Below the pieces are notes generated by a model. The model did no database searches. It was given only the letters and a program-made list of their open reading frames with translations, and was not told the DNA's origin. A DNA stretch of 64,000 nt from Halobellus clavatus (GTDB lineage: Archaea; Halobacteriota; Halobacteria; Halobacteriales; Haloferacaceae): the NCBI RefSeq assembly GCF_900107195.1, contig NZ_FNPB01000001.1:434001-498000 (forward strand), written 5' to 3'. Shown one piece after another: positions 15,789 to 25,153 of the stretch (positions within the stretch are counted from its first letter, which is position 1; each line of letters starts with the position of its first letter). The translations under genes and the position numbers were made by a program.

Positions 15789-16856
15789 GTGTCACGACAC
15801 TCGGAGACGCCGGCCAGCGACCCGTCGGCAGCGGCAGCCGATGCAGACGAGACGCAGCGGACGACGACAGCTCAGCGGGACGCTCCGCGTGCGATCGACG
15901 TCGACGGATTGGAACTGACGTACGGCGACGGAACCGAGGCGGTCAGCGGCGTCGAGATGTCGATTCCCCGCGGGGAGTTCTTCGGCTTCTTGGGGCCGAA
16001 CGGCGCGGGCAAGACGACGACGATCAAGGTGCTCGCGACGTTGCTGTCGCCGACGGCGGGCGAGGTCCGGGTCAACGGCTTCGACGCCCGCACCGAGGGG
16101 CGAAAGGTGCGGTCGTCGATCGGCTATATGCCCCAGGAGACGAGCATCGATCCGGAACTCACCGCTCGCGAGAACGTCCGCTTCGCCTGTGAGGCCTACG
16201 GCGTTCCGCGGGGCGAACGGGCCGACCGAACCGACGAGTTGCTCGATCTGGTCGACCTCGTCGACGTCGCCGACAAGGAGGCAGAGGAGTTCTCCGGCGG
16301 GATGAAAAAGCGACTGGACGCCGCGACGGCACTCGTCCACGAGCCGCCGCTGGTCTTCCTCGACGAGCCCACGACCGGCCTCGATCCGAAGGCGCGCAAC
16401 CGCCTGTGGGAGTACTTCCGTCGGATCAACGACGAGGGGACGACGATCTTCCTGACGACGCAGTACCTCGAAGAGGCCGACCAGCTCTGTGACCGTCTGG
16501 CGGTCATCCTCGACGGGGAGATCGTCATCGAGGGGACGCCCGCCGAACTGAAACGGGAGGTCGGCGGCGAGGTGCTGGATATCGACGTCGCCGGCGACGC
16601 CCACGCCGAGACCGCGGCAATCGCGCGCGACTTCGAGCCCTTCGCCGATGCGACCGTCGAGACGACCGACGAGGGCATCAGCGTGACCGCGCGGTCGGCC
16701 CGCCAGCACGGCACTGACTTGCTCGTCGCCCTCAGGGACGCGGGCGTCACGGTCACCGGGTTCAACGTCCGGGAACCGACGCTCGACGACGTCTTCCTCG
16801 CGATCACCGGCGAGCCACTCGACGAGGAGACGCCCGACGAGGAGGGCGGGTCGTGA
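15789..16856 (+). CDS. ABC-2 type exporter ATP-binding protein
   Basis: A 355-residue DrrA/NodI-like ATPase. There is an N-terminal disordered acidic stretch (about 40 residues). Walker A is FLGPNGAGKTTTIK, the Q-loop region is YMPQETSIDPELT, the ABC signature is FSGGMKKRLD, Walker B is LVFLDEPTTGLDPKAR and the switch region is TIFLTTQYLEEAD. A C-terminal DUF4162-like domain ends IREPTLDDVFLAITGEPL-style sequence. It would energise export of lipid, drug or polysaccharide with the downstream permease, whose GTG overlaps its stop. Confidence 0.92.
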   Translation: MSRHSETPASDPSAAAADADETQRTTTAQRDAPRAIDVDGLELTYGDGTEAVSGVEMSIPRGEFFGFLGPNGAGKTTTIKVLATLLSPTAGEVRVNGFDARTEGRKVRSSIGYMPQETSIDPELTARENVRFACEAYGVPRGERADRTDELLDLVDLVDVADKEAEEFSGGMKKRLDAATALVHEPPLVFLDEPTTGLDPKARNRLWEYFRRINDEGTTIFLTTQYLEEADQLCDRLAVILDGEIVIEGTPAELKREVGGEVLDIDVAGDAHAETAAIARDFEPFADATVETTDEGISVTARSARQHGTDLLVALRDAGVTVTGFNVREPTLDDVFLAITGEPLDEETPDEEGGS

Positions 16857-17740
16857 GCGCGCGCGAGGATCGAGCGGTCGGCGGCGGTGTCGGCCCGTCC
16901 GTCGAGCGCTCTACGAACACGTTCCTCGGGGACGTCTGGGTCAACTTCAAGCGCTGGAACCGCAAGGCCGTCCGCAACCCGTTCGTTCTGGTCATCTCGC
17001 TCGTCCAACCGATCATCTTCCTGTTTCTCTTCACCGAGGTGTTCGGCACCGTCGCGGGCGACGCCGTCAACCGCGGGATTCCGGGGATTTCCTACGAGAC
17101 GTATCTCGTTCCGGCGATCGCGATCCAGGTGGCGCTGGCCGCCGCGGTCACCTCCGGCGTCGGCCTCGTGAACGACATCGAGAACGGGATGTTCGAGAAG
17201 GTGCTCGTCTCGCCGATGAACCGGGCGGCCGTGTTCGCGGGGAAGACCGCCGCCGAGGTGTTCCGGATCGCCGTCCAGGTATCGATCATCCTCGGACTCG
17301 GCGTCCTCCTCGGGGCCGAAATCGCGACCGGAGTCGTCGGTGCCGCCGGGATCGTCGCGGTCGGGGTGCTGTTCTCGCTGTGGTTCGTGGCCTTCTCGAA
17401 CGTGCTGGCGGTCGTCACGCGCGATCAGGAATCGACGATCATCGGCGCGAACCTGCTGCAGTTCCCCCTCCTATTCCTCTCCAGCGCGTTCCTTCCGCTG
17501 TCGGTGTTGCCGCCCTGGATCCAGACCTTCGCCGCACTGAACCCCGTCACGTACGGCGTGGATGCGGCGCGAGCGCTGATGCTCGACCGCGACGTGATGA
17601 CCGTCGTGGAGACGTCGGTGTTCGAGGGCACGTTGAACGCCGTGGTCCCGGGCGTCGCCGTCCTCACAGCACTGGCGATCGGCCTGGGAGCCGTCGCGGT
17701 GACGCTCCTCTCGCGGGCGACCAGTTCGGACGTGCAGTGA
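16853..17740 (+). CDS. ABC-2 type exporter permease
   Basis: A 295-residue membrane protein with six predicted helices, starting at a GTG that overlaps the ATPase stop. It carries the ABC-2 hallmarks: an N-terminal cytosolic coupling segment (VNFKRWNRKAVRNPF), a long first loop, LVNDIENGMFEKVLVSPMNR, and a C-terminal LNPVTYGVDAARALMLD. Together with the ATPase it forms a DrrAB-like exporter. Substrate is unknown; no regulator or biosynthetic genes are adjacent. Confidence 0.9.
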   Translation: MSAREDRAVGGGVGPSVERSTNTFLGDVWVNFKRWNRKAVRNPFVLVISLVQPIIFLFLFTEVFGTVAGDAVNRGIPGISYETYLVPAIAIQVALAAAVTSGVGLVNDIENGMFEKVLVSPMNRAAVFAGKTAAEVFRIAVQVSIILGLGVLLGAEIATGVVGAAGIVAVGVLFSLWFVAFSNVLAVVTRDQESTIIGANLLQFPLLFLSSAFLPLSVLPPWIQTFAALNPVTYGVDAARALMLDRDVMTVVETSVFEGTLNAVVPGVAVLTALAIGLGAVAVTLLSRATSSDVQ

Positions 17741-17929
17741 GCCGAGAAGAAGAAATATCTTATTTCTGTAACAGTATGCTATAGATAAGTTATCTTATGT
17801 AATATGTACTTTTAGAGTTGTTTCTACGAACCCCGACATCCGCTGTAAATCTGTTTCGCTCAGAAGATAGCGATATTGTACTATCTCGATAATTGATTGC
17901 TTTCAGATAGTTCGACGCCGAGAGAGGAT
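17741..17929. other. AT-rich intergenic boundary
   Basis: This AT-rich gap separates the housekeeping block from the catabolic island. It contains an inverted repeat AGAAATA/TTATTTCT-like (about 17750-17770) and a 19-nt motif (17780-17798) that recurs with two changes at 25311-25329 in another island gap. No gene is seen. Two genes converge here, so termination signals are expected. Confidence 0.5.
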
Positions 17930-19261
17930 TCAGGACTCGTGGGGAGTCGGTGCCACGAACTGCCCGTCTTCGAACTCGATAGGGGTGGCCTCGGCTGCGA
18001 CCCGGAGGTCGTCGCGTTCGCGGGCTTCCGCGAGGAGAGCGGGCGAGGCGTACATCCGATCGAGGCGCATCGTGTCCGTCACCCGCAGGACGCGGGCGTC
18101 CTCGGGGCTGACGACGCCGCCGGTCGAGAGCGCGACGAGCAGGCCGGCCCGGTCGGTCTCGACGACCGGCGGGAGCCGCACCCCGCGGACGGTGCTGGCC
18201 GTGATGGCGTTGATCAGCGTCTTGTCGGGTTCGAGTCCCGTGAGGACGTCCTCGTGGACGACGTCGGCGGAGCCCATCCCCATCGCGTTGCCGTGAGTCG
18301 TCTCGGTGAGGCCGCGGGTGAAGATCCGCTTGATGTCGGGCGTCTCCGGGGCGGGTTCGTTGATCGCGAACGGCCGGCGGCCGATCACGTTCGTGTCCAT
18401 CCCCTGCCCGCTGACGTCCTTGCCCATCCGGTCGATGACGACGGCGTCGAGTTCGTCGAACGGCAGCGTGGGCATCAGTTCGTAGGCCGTCTCGAGAAGT
18501 TCGGCTTCGCGGTCAAGGAACCCCTCGGGTCTGATCCCCTCGATTATCCCCGTGTCGTCGTGCTGGTCCTCGACGATCGCGACGCCGCCGACGACCGGGA
18601 GCTCGGCGAGGAGTCGCTCGGTGATCTCGGGGATCATCTCCCGGAGGCTCCAGTCGACGGCCCAGTCGTGGGCGATCTTCGCGCCGCGCTGCTTGCCCAT
18701 TCCGATCACGAGCATCTTCGAGAGCCCGCTCTCGACTCGTCCGTCGAAGTCGGTGTGCGGCTTGACGCGGTTGACCGGGAGGATCGCGTCCGCACCCGCG
18801 GCGTTCGCGTCGGCCACGACGGCGACGTCGCGCTCGTCGGTGCGTCCGATCTCGACGACGTCCATACTCGACCGGATCTCACAGCCGACGCTCGACTCGG
18901 TGACACCCAGCGCTGCGAGTTTCGCTCGCTGGCCCTCACCCGTCGCGCCGCCGTGGCTCCCCATCGCGGGAAAGACGAACGGCTCGTAGCCCAGGTCCCG
19001 CACAGCGGCGACGACGCCGGCGACGATCGTCGAGAGGTTGGCGATGCCGCGACTCCCCGCGCCGACGGCGACCTCGCCGCCGTCGGGGACGCCGGACCAG
19101 TCGAGCGACTCGACCGCCTCGCGCGTCGCCGCGTCGAGGTCGGCCGGGTCGATCGGATCGGTCTCCCACACCTGCTCGAGGACGCCCATCTCGGGCAGCG
19201 CCTGGTCGCCGGTCGCGTCGCGAACGACCGTCTCGGGCACCGACAGCGAATCGCGTTCCAT
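17930..19261 (-). CDS. LarA-like (DUF2088) hydroxyacid racemase-family protein
   Basis: A 443-residue protein starting MERDSLSVPETVV at the ATG at 19261; the longer open frame upstream covers the promoter. The N-terminal domain resembles the lactate-racemase fold domain: VAVGAGSRGIANLSTI, then FVFPAMGSHGGATGEGQ and LPVNRVKPHTDFDG. LarA enzymes racemise 2-hydroxyacids with a nickel-pincer cofactor; many homologues act on other hydroxyacids or are untested. No larB/C/E cofactor genes are adjacent. Divergence from glycerate kinase over a shared operator suggests a role in hydroxyacid (glycerate or similar) catabolism. Confidence 0.7.
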   Translation of the reverse strand: MERDSLSVPETVVRDATGDQALPEMGVLEQVWETDPIDPADLDAATREAVESLDWSGVPDGGEVAVGAGSRGIANLSTIVAGVVAAVRDLGYEPFVFPAMGSHGGATGEGQRAKLAALGVTESSVGCEIRSSMDVVEIGRTDERDVAVVADANAAGADAILPVNRVKPHTDFDGRVESGLSKMLVIGMGKQRGAKIAHDWAVDWSLREMIPEITERLLAELPVVGGVAIVEDQHDDTGIIEGIRPEGFLDREAELLETAYELMPTLPFDELDAVVIDRMGKDVSGQGMDTNVIGRRPFAINEPAPETPDIKRIFTRGLTETTHGNAMGMGSADVVHEDVLTGLEPDKTLINAITASTVRGVRLPPVVETDRAGLLVALSTGGVVSPEDARVLRVTDTMRLDRMYASPALLAEARERDDLRVAAEATPIEFEDGQFVAPTPHES

Positions 19262-19282
19262 ACCCACAGTGGTTCCGGTGCG

Positions 19283-19392
19283 GGTATAAACGTACGTTCC
19301 GGCCGGGCGTCCCGAACGTACGTTCCGGCCGGAGTGGCCGTTCCGTCCGAAACGGCCGTTCCGAACCCACACCGCGCCGTGGGAGTTTATAT
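19283..19392. promoter_or_regulatory. Divergent promoter with repeated operator-like palindromes
   Basis: Both flanking genes have TATA boxes at leaderless distance: GGGTATAAA (minus strand, about 26 bases from 19261) and TTTATAT (plus strand, about 28 bases from 19416). Between them an 18-bp sequence containing the perfect palindrome AACGTACGTT occurs twice, at 19289-19306 and 19315-19332, 26 bp apart. A second type follows: inverted GGCCGTT/AACGGCC arms and two copies of GGCCGTTCC at about 19337-19362. The spacing of 2.5 helical turns suggests cooperative binding of one regulator controlling both genes. Confidence 0.65.
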
Positions 19393-19415
19393 CCGCCGGG
19401 GCGACGTACGGACCG

Positions 19416-20801
19416 ATGATACGGAATCGCGAGTCGCTCGCGACGACGGACGCCGAGGAACTCGCGCTCGAATGCGTCGAAGCCGGGATCGACGCCGCGA
19501 CGCCGCGCCGCGTCGTCGATGCCGCAGTGGAGTCGTCGGGCGAGTGGCTCCGGATCGCCGACGACGAGTACGACCTGAGCCGATACGAGCGCGTGTTGGT
19601 CGTCGGTGGCGGGAACGCCGCGGGGCACGCGGCCGCAGCGATCGAAGACGTGCTGGGTGATCGGATCGACGACGGCCTCGTCGTGACCGACAACCCCGTC
19701 GACACCGACGTCGTGAGGACCGCGCCCGGGGGTCACCCGGTCCCGACTGCGGAGGGAGTCGAGAGCACCCGCAGGCTGCTGGAGTTGGCCGCGGAGGCCG
19801 GTGCCGAGGATCTCGTGCTCGCCCCGATCACCGGCGGCGGGAGCGCGCTACTGGCGGTACCCGCTGATCCGGTCGGGCTCGAGGACCTCCAGCAACTCAC
19901 CGAGTCACTGCTCGATGCCGGCGCGACGATCCACGAGATCAACGCGGTCCGGAAGCACCTCTCGGCGATCAAGGGCGGCCGACTCGCCGAGCGCTTCGGT
20001 GACGCGACCGTGGCCGGACTGCTCTTCAGCGACGTCGCCGGCGACGATCGCAGCGTGATTGCCAGCGGGCCGCTCGTCGCCGACGGGACCACCTACGCGG
20101 ACGCGGTGGCCGTCCTCGAGGAGTACGGCATCGACGCGCCGGACCGCGTCGAGCGCCGGCTCCGTGGTGGGGTCGACGGCGACTACCCGGAGACGCCCGG
20201 CCCATCCGATCCGGCGTTCGAGACCGTCCGCACGTCCGTCATCGCCAGCAACGATACGGCGCTGTCGGCGGCCGCCGAGACGGCACAGTACCGCGGGTTC
20301 GAACCGCTGCGGCTCGGGTCGCGGATCCGCGGCGAGGCCAGGGAAGCGGCGAAAGCCCTCGTGGGGATCGCGGAGTCGGCCGCGGCGACCGGGACGCCGA
20401 TCGAACCGCCGGCGGTACTCCTCTCGGGCGGCGAGACGACCGTGACGATCCGCGGCGACGGAACGGGCGGACCGAACCAGGAGTTCGCTCTGAGCGCGGC
20501 GCTCGAATTGGCACGGTCCGGGGAGGTTCGGAGTGGTGACGAAGGCGGAGAGACGGCGCAGGACGACGAGCGCGCGCGGGTGACAGTCGTCAGCATGGAC
20601 ACCGACGGCATCGACGGCAACGCCTCGGCGGCCGGTGCGCTCGTCTCCTCGCGGACGGTCGCCGACGAGCGTCGGGCGCGGGCGGCGCTCGCCGACAACG
20701 ACGCGACGGCGTACCTCGACGCCCGAGACGCCCTCGTCGAGACGGGCGCGACGACCACGAACGTCAACGACCTGCGAGTGATCGTCGTCGAGGCCCCCTG
20801 A
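19416..20801 (+). CDS. Glycerate 2-kinase (GckA/MOFRL family)
   Basis: A 461-residue protein with the N-terminal DUF4147 Rossmann-like domain (VLVVGGGNAAGHAAAA; LVVTDNPVDTD; APGGHPVPTAEG; ITGGGSALL; EINAVRKHLSAIKGGRLA) and the C-terminal MOFRL domain (LLSGGETTVTIRGDGTGGPN and STDTDGIDG-type sequence near 400). It phosphorylates D-glycerate to 2-phosphoglycerate for glycolysis. This supports an island route from glyoxylate via serine and hydroxypyruvate to glycerate. It is divergent from the LarA-like gene over a shared operator region. Confidence 0.9.
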   Translation: MIRNRESLATTDAEELALECVEAGIDAATPRRVVDAAVESSGEWLRIADDEYDLSRYERVLVVGGGNAAGHAAAAIEDVLGDRIDDGLVVTDNPVDTDVVRTAPGGHPVPTAEGVESTRRLLELAAEAGAEDLVLAPITGGGSALLAVPADPVGLEDLQQLTESLLDAGATIHEINAVRKHLSAIKGGRLAERFGDATVAGLLFSDVAGDDRSVIASGPLVADGTTYADAVAVLEEYGIDAPDRVERRLRGGVDGDYPETPGPSDPAFETVRTSVIASNDTALSAAAETAQYRGFEPLRLGSRIRGEAREAAKALVGIAESAAATGTPIEPPAVLLSGGETTVTIRGDGTGGPNQEFALSAALELARSGEVRSGDEGGETAQDDERARVTVVSMDTDGIDGNASAAGALVSSRTVADERRARAALADNDATAYLDARDALVETGATTTNVNDLRVIVVEAP

Positions 20802-20813
20802 CGCCGAGGCGAG

Positions 20814-22364
20814 TCAGTCCAGCCCCAGCCGGTCTTTCGTGCTCTGTCGGTCGAGCTTTCCGCTCGGTGTCCGATCGATGGCGTCGACGAACTCGTACGT
20901 CCGCGGCCGCTCGTGGTCGGCGACGCGGTCGCTCTCGAGCATCCACGCGTCGAGGTCCTCCGCCGACAGCGCGTCAGACGCCCGCTCGACGATGGCGGTG
21001 ACCTTCTGCCCGTACTCGGGGTCCTCGACGCCGACCACGGCCGCGTTGACCACTTCGTCGTGGTTCTCGAGCGCCTCCTCGATGCTCTCGGGGGTGATCT
21101 TCACGCCGCGCGATTTGATCTGGAAGTCGATGCGGCCCTCGATGTAGAGGAAGCCCTCCTCGTCGAGCCGTCCCCGGTCGCCCGAACGCCACCAGCCGTC
21201 CTCGAAGGCGGCGGCCGCGCGCTCGTCGTCGCCCCACATCCACGGCGGCGACTGGTAGCTCTTGACCGCGATCTCGCCGTACTCGTTCGGCGGGCGTTCG
21301 TCGTCGATCGAGCCGTTGGGGTCGACGATCCGGACTTGGGTGCCCGCCTGAGGCTTGCCGACGCTCTCGATCCGCTCCTCGGTGAGTTCGTTGTTGTAGA
21401 GGATCGTCGAGTGGATCTCCGTCGACCCGTAGGACTGGGTGACGTTCCCGCAGATCTCCGAGCGGAGCCGGCGCAGGGTTTCGGGGTTCAGTTTCTCGCC
21501 CGTCGAGGCGATACTCGACAGCGAACTGAGGTCGTAGGCGTCGGGATCGCTGTCGAGCACTTCCTTCCACATCGTCGGGACGAGCACCGCGCGGGTGATC
21601 CCGCGCTCCTCGACGACGTCGAGCCAGCGCTCGGGGTCCCAGTCGGCCATATAGTACGTCGCCTCACAGCCGAGCAGCGACCGCGTCAGGAAGCTCGTCC
21701 AGATGAGAAACGAGGGCCGATTGACCACGAGCTGCTTGTCGTTCCGGGAGTAGCCGGACCGCGTGGCCAGCTCTCGTCCCTTCAGGAACATCGTGCGGTT
21801 CGTGTGACACCACCCCTTCGGACGGCCCGTGCTGCCCGACGTCCACGCGACGGTCACGATGTCGTCTTCCTCGGCGAGCACGTCTGGCTCTGTCGGCGTC
21901 GCATCCGCGAGGGCCGGAGCCAGCGGCCGCTCGTAGGCGCGTTCTGCGTCTCCCGTCGTGAACACGGTCGAAACGGGGGCGAGCACGTCTTCGCTCACGC
22001 TCGCCGCAAACGAATCGGCGATGTCGCCGTCGACGACGATGACCTTCGGCTTCGTCTGGTCGATGGCGTACCGGAACGCCTCGGGAGCGATACGTCGATG
22101 CAGGTTCGTCGTCACGGCACCCGCCTTCAGCGCCCCGTTGAACAGCACCGCGTGCTGGACGGACGGTTTGCTGTAGAAGGCGATCCGGTCGCCCTTGCTG
22201 ACGTAGTCGCTGAACAGGTCCGCGACGCGCTTACTCCGCTCGTCGAACTCGCCCCACGTCACCGATTCGGTGGCGTCCTCGAAGGCGATTGCGTTCGCGC
22301 TCTTTTTCGCGTTGTGCGCCGAGAGATCCTTCAGCGCCGGCAGTTCGTTGTGGATTCGCTGCAT
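20814..22364 (-). CDS. Class I adenylate-forming acyl-CoA ligase, module copy 1
   Basis: A 516-residue AMP-forming ligase starting MQRIHNELPALKDL at 22364, one base after the upstream amidohydrolase stop. The P-loop-like A3 motif is WTSGSTGRPKGWCHTNR, A5 is QSYGSTEIH, A7 is WWRSGDRGRLDEEG, A8 is GRIDFQIKSRGVKI, and the catalytic lysine lies in RTPSGKLDRQ. It activates a carboxylic acid to acyl-AMP and probably acyl-CoA. It is more divergent than the other three copies (for example PSFLIWTSFLTRSL). Always paired behind an amidohydrolase in this window, it likely acts on that enzyme's product or substrate. Confidence 0.88.
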   Translation of the reverse strand: MQRIHNELPALKDLSAHNAKKSANAIAFEDATESVTWGEFDERSKRVADLFSDYVSKGDRIAFYSKPSVQHAVLFNGALKAGAVTTNLHRRIAPEAFRYAIDQTKPKVIVVDGDIADSFAASVSEDVLAPVSTVFTTGDAERAYERPLAPALADATPTEPDVLAEEDDIVTVAWTSGSTGRPKGWCHTNRTMFLKGRELATRSGYSRNDKQLVVNRPSFLIWTSFLTRSLLGCEATYYMADWDPERWLDVVEERGITRAVLVPTMWKEVLDSDPDAYDLSSLSSIASTGEKLNPETLRRLRSEICGNVTQSYGSTEIHSTILYNNELTEERIESVGKPQAGTQVRIVDPNGSIDDERPPNEYGEIAVKSYQSPPWMWGDDERAAAAFEDGWWRSGDRGRLDEEGFLYIEGRIDFQIKSRGVKITPESIEEALENHDEVVNAAVVGVEDPEYGQKVTAIVERASDALSAEDLDAWMLESDRVADHERPRTYEFVDAIDRTPSGKLDRQSTKDRLGLD

Positions 22365-22365
22365 C

Positions 22366-23460
22366 CTACTGCTCGAGGAACTGGGGGAACAGGCGCTTGT
22401 GCGGCGGCTCGATGTCGTACACCTCACAGAAGTTCCCGCCGAGGATCTTGTTGAGTTCGTCCTGCGGGACGCCGTGGTCCATCGCATACTTGTTGAGCAT
22501 CCGGAGCGACGTGCCCCAGTAGTCGGGCTGGTGCGCCGGGAGGCCCTTGCTGCTGTACTGCTCCCAGCGGATCGACGGGAAGTCGTTCGGGCTCTGTGGA
22601 TCGTGGGAGTTCGCGACCATCGACGCGCCCCAGTCGGTGCCCCACATCAGTTGATCGGGGCCGATGTCGGGGTCGTTCATCGGTCGGTTGAGGATGTCGT
22701 CCCACCACAGACCGACTTCCAGATAGACGTTGTCGTGCTGTTCGGCCACCAGACAGGCCCGCTCGACGTTGTACTTCCAGTGGCCCTGGATGCCGCCGTG
22801 CTCGAAGACGAGGTCGACGTCGGGGTACTCCGCGAGGATGTCGGTCGCGTTGAGCGGATCCCGCCAGTCGGGGAGTTTGTCCTGTTCGCGGAGTCCGCCG
22901 GCCTGGTAGCCCGAAGCCGCGCCGGGATGCCACCGGATCGGGACGTCGTGCTTGGCGGCGACGTCGAAGTACTGGCGGATCTCCTTCTTGCGCTCGCGCC
23001 AGGTCATCCGCTCTTCGAGCGTCGGGTCCGACGGCATGAACTCGCCGATACCGACCATCCCGTCGTGTTCGAGCACCTCGTCGAGTTCGGCAGCGGCGCG
23101 CTCGGTCGACCACTCTTCCTCTCCGCGCAGCGCGGCCTTCTTCGTCTGGACGGGGTATGCACAGGAGACGAACCGGTCGGGATGCTCGTCCATAATTTTC
23201 ATATTGATCTCGTTGGTCATCCCGAAGGCGGGGAGGAGGAGACACATATCGACCCCGTAGCTGTCCATATCGTAGACGAGCCGCTCGGAGTTGTCGTAGA
23301 CGACGACCGGATCGTCGTCGGTCGCCTCGTCGGCCGGGGTGGCGGTGTGCATCAGTTCCCCGAGCCGGGCGTACTCTGCGTCCTCGTCGTTCTCGTCGAA
23401 CTGGACGGCGTGGCGCTGTGGGTGAACGTGCGTGTCGACGACGAATCGTCCTAACTTCAT
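22366..23460 (-). CDS. Metal-dependent amidohydrolase (ACMSD/COG2159-like), module copy 1
   Basis: A 364-residue TIM-barrel hydrolase or decarboxylase starting MKLGRFVVDTHVHPQRHA at 23460. Metal-binding elements in order are D9-T-H11-V-H13, a His in VPIRWHPGAASGY, a His in LVFEHGGIQGHW, and the catalytic Asp in LMWGTDWGASM. This layout matches the family containing ACMSD, resorcylate and 5-carboxyvanillate decarboxylases and some hydrolases. A TATA-like TTATTATCGC lies 28 bases upstream. It forms a two-gene operon with the ligase behind it, spaced by one base. Substrate unknown. Confidence 0.85.
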   Translation of the reverse strand: MKLGRFVVDTHVHPQRHAVQFDENDEDAEYARLGELMHTATPADEATDDDPVVVYDNSERLVYDMDSYGVDMCLLLPAFGMTNEINMKIMDEHPDRFVSCAYPVQTKKAALRGEEEWSTERAAAELDEVLEHDGMVGIGEFMPSDPTLEERMTWRERKKEIRQYFDVAAKHDVPIRWHPGAASGYQAGGLREQDKLPDWRDPLNATDILAEYPDVDLVFEHGGIQGHWKYNVERACLVAEQHDNVYLEVGLWWDDILNRPMNDPDIGPDQLMWGTDWGASMVANSHDPQSPNDFPSIRWEQYSSKGLPAHQPDYWGTSLRMLNKYAMDHGVPQDELNKILGGNFCEVYDIEPPHKRLFPQFLEQ

Positions 23461-23600
23461 ACAGCCACCGACGGCGAGGTAGCGATAATAAGCTTTCCGT
23501 GCTTTATCCGTGTGCGAGCGCGCCGAAACGGCGTTACGGATATGAAACAGCGCGGGACACCACCGTCGCGGGCCCACTCGCGCGGAACGGCGCTGCCGAT

Positions 23601-24410
23601 TCAGCAGCGATCGACGAACGCGCCGATGACCGCGAGTTCCTCGTCGTCGCTGATGCGGTCAGATTCGAGACAGGCGTGAATCACCTTCCGGACGAGTTCG
23701 GGGTCGTCGAGCGGCGGGTCGGATCGGCACGTGTCGTCGGACGCTCCAGTCCCGTCGCTCTCGGTGGATGGTCCGTTCTCATCGATGTCGGTCGCTGCGC
23801 CGTCCGATGCCGGGAGGTCGCGGTCAGCGAAGAGCGACTCGACGAAGGACTGGCGGTCCGCCCAACAGAGCCCCTCGACGGCGCTGACGCGGCGGTTCAC
23901 GGTCGCACAACTCACCCCGAGGACGTCCGCCAGCTCGCGCTGGGTGGCCTGAGGGTGCTCGGCGACGGCCGTCAGCGTCTCCAGTTCCGTCTCGGTGAGG
24001 GCTGCCACGTCGGGTACCTCGTGCTGCGCGTCCGTGACCGATTCCGGTTCGGGTTCGGCCGATGGCACCGGATCCGCCGGTGTCGTGTCGGCGTCGTCGG
24101 ACGGCGCTGTGGAGTCCGACGCGTCGGTGTCGGGCGACGCGGACCGGTCCTCGGCATCCGAGTCCGTCGGTTCCGCGTCGGCGTCTCGGTCCGGTGTTTC
24201 GCCGACGTGTCGCTCCGCCGGGTCGCCGTAGTTCTCCAGAACGCGCTCGACGAGTTCCACGGAGGCACCCGACACGACGTTCGAGATCTCCGTCAGCGAC
24301 GCACCCGGATCGTTCCGCGCGGCGTCGAGAATCTTCTTGTGGATCATCGCCGTCGGGAGACCGGGACGAGGGCCGCTCTCGACGTTGTCGGCCTGCGGTG
24401 AGTTGCTCAT
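23601..24410 (-). CDS. Winged helix-turn-helix regulator with acidic linker
   Basis: A 269-residue DNA-binding protein. The N-terminal helical domain (about 22-64: MIHKKILDAARNDPGASLTE) resembles a short HTH. An acidic Asp/Ser/Thr linker spans about 70-128. A second HTH follows (about 135-180: LTETELETLTAVAEHPQATQ, then RELADVLGVSCATVNRRVSAV), of the ArsR/MarR/Lrp type. The C-terminus is a short helical tail. No ligand domain is recognised. It lies between module copy 1 and a Bat-type regulator, all on the minus strand, and probably governs island genes. Confidence 0.7.
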   Translation of the reverse strand: MSNSPQADNVESGPRPGLPTAMIHKKILDAARNDPGASLTEISNVVSGASVELVERVLENYGDPAERHVGETPDRDADAEPTDSDAEDRSASPDTDASDSTAPSDDADTTPADPVPSAEPEPESVTDAQHEVPDVAALTETELETLTAVAEHPQATQRELADVLGVSCATVNRRVSAVEGLCWADRQSFVESLFADRDLPASDGAATDIDENGPSTESDGTGASDDTCRSDPPLDDPELVRKVIHACLESDRISDDEELAVIGAFVDRC

Positions 24411-24508
24411 CGTCGGTCGAAGTCGAGTGGGGGTTGCCGGTTGTACACGATCATTGTTTATCGATTGAGACTCAGGTGCATCAGCATACCCATTGATAAT
24501 GCAAGTCT

Positions 24509-25153
24509 TTAATCACCCGCCACGGTGTTGCCGAGGAGCTTCTCCAACCCGCGACGGAGCCGGTCGGCGAACGCCTGTCGGGAGATGTCGAGTTCGGCCG
24601 CGAGTTCAGCCAGTGAGACCTCGCGGTCGGGGCCGTAGTATCCCCGTTCGTGCGCCAACACGAGCGCCTCTCGCTGTCGATCGGTCAGTCCGTACTGATC
24701 GGCGGCGTCGTCGCCCTCCTGGTAGATCCGATCGAGACTGAACGACAGCCCCTTGGCCTCGCAAGTGCGCCGGAACTCCGAGAGGGCGTCGCGAGTCGGG
24801 ACCTGCGTGCGGAAGTGGACGCCTTCCGTCGTCGAGGTCGCCCCGAGGAAGACGATGTCGAACCGGGAGGCCTCCGGGTAGGTCATCATCTCCTTGGCCT
24901 CCTGGGTGAAGTTGAGTCGGTAGAGGCGTCGCTGACCGACCGTCGTGAGATGCGAGAAGCTGATGACGTAGGGGTCTTCCCCCAGTACCGTTTCGAGACG
25001 GTCGAAATCCCCGCCCGTCGCCCAGAACACGTACTTCGGCTGGGTGCCCTCGAGCAACTGGAGGTCCTCCATCTCGAAGCGCATCTCCGGGACGGCCTCG
25101 TGGGTATCTTTCAACATCGGAGAGTCGATCGTGTACTCCGCGATGAAGCTCAT
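24509..25153 (-). CDS. Bat-type helix-turn-helix regulator (HTH_10)
   Basis: A 214-residue haloarchaeal regulator. The N-terminal ~150 residues form a sensor-like alpha/beta domain (FEMEDLQLLEGTQPKYVFWA; YVISFSHLTTVGQRRLYRL; VHFRTQVPTRDALSEFRRTC). The C-terminal HTH_10 domain reads YGLTDRQREALVLAHERGYY, then SLAELAAELDISRQAFADRL and RRGLEKLL, which is the bacterio-opsin activator signature. Such proteins activate specific catabolic or stress operons. No PAS or GAF domain is present. It is followed by the second regulator gene about 100 bases downstream. Confidence 0.85.
   Translation of the reverse strand: MSFIAEYTIDSPMLKDTHEAVPEMRFEMEDLQLLEGTQPKYVFWATGGDFDRLETVLGEDPYVISFSHLTTVGQRRLYRLNFTQEAKEMMTYPEASRFDIVFLGATSTTEGVHFRTQVPTRDALSEFRRTCEAKGLSFSLDRIYQEGDDAADQYGLTDRQREALVLAHERGYYGPDREVSLAELAAELDISRQAFADRLRRGLEKLLGNTVAGD

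Noticed and set aside
17897-19660. 587-codon plus-strand frame over the LarA-like gene
   Set aside because: Antisense shadow; the minus-strand protein has recognisable motifs and a proper promoter.
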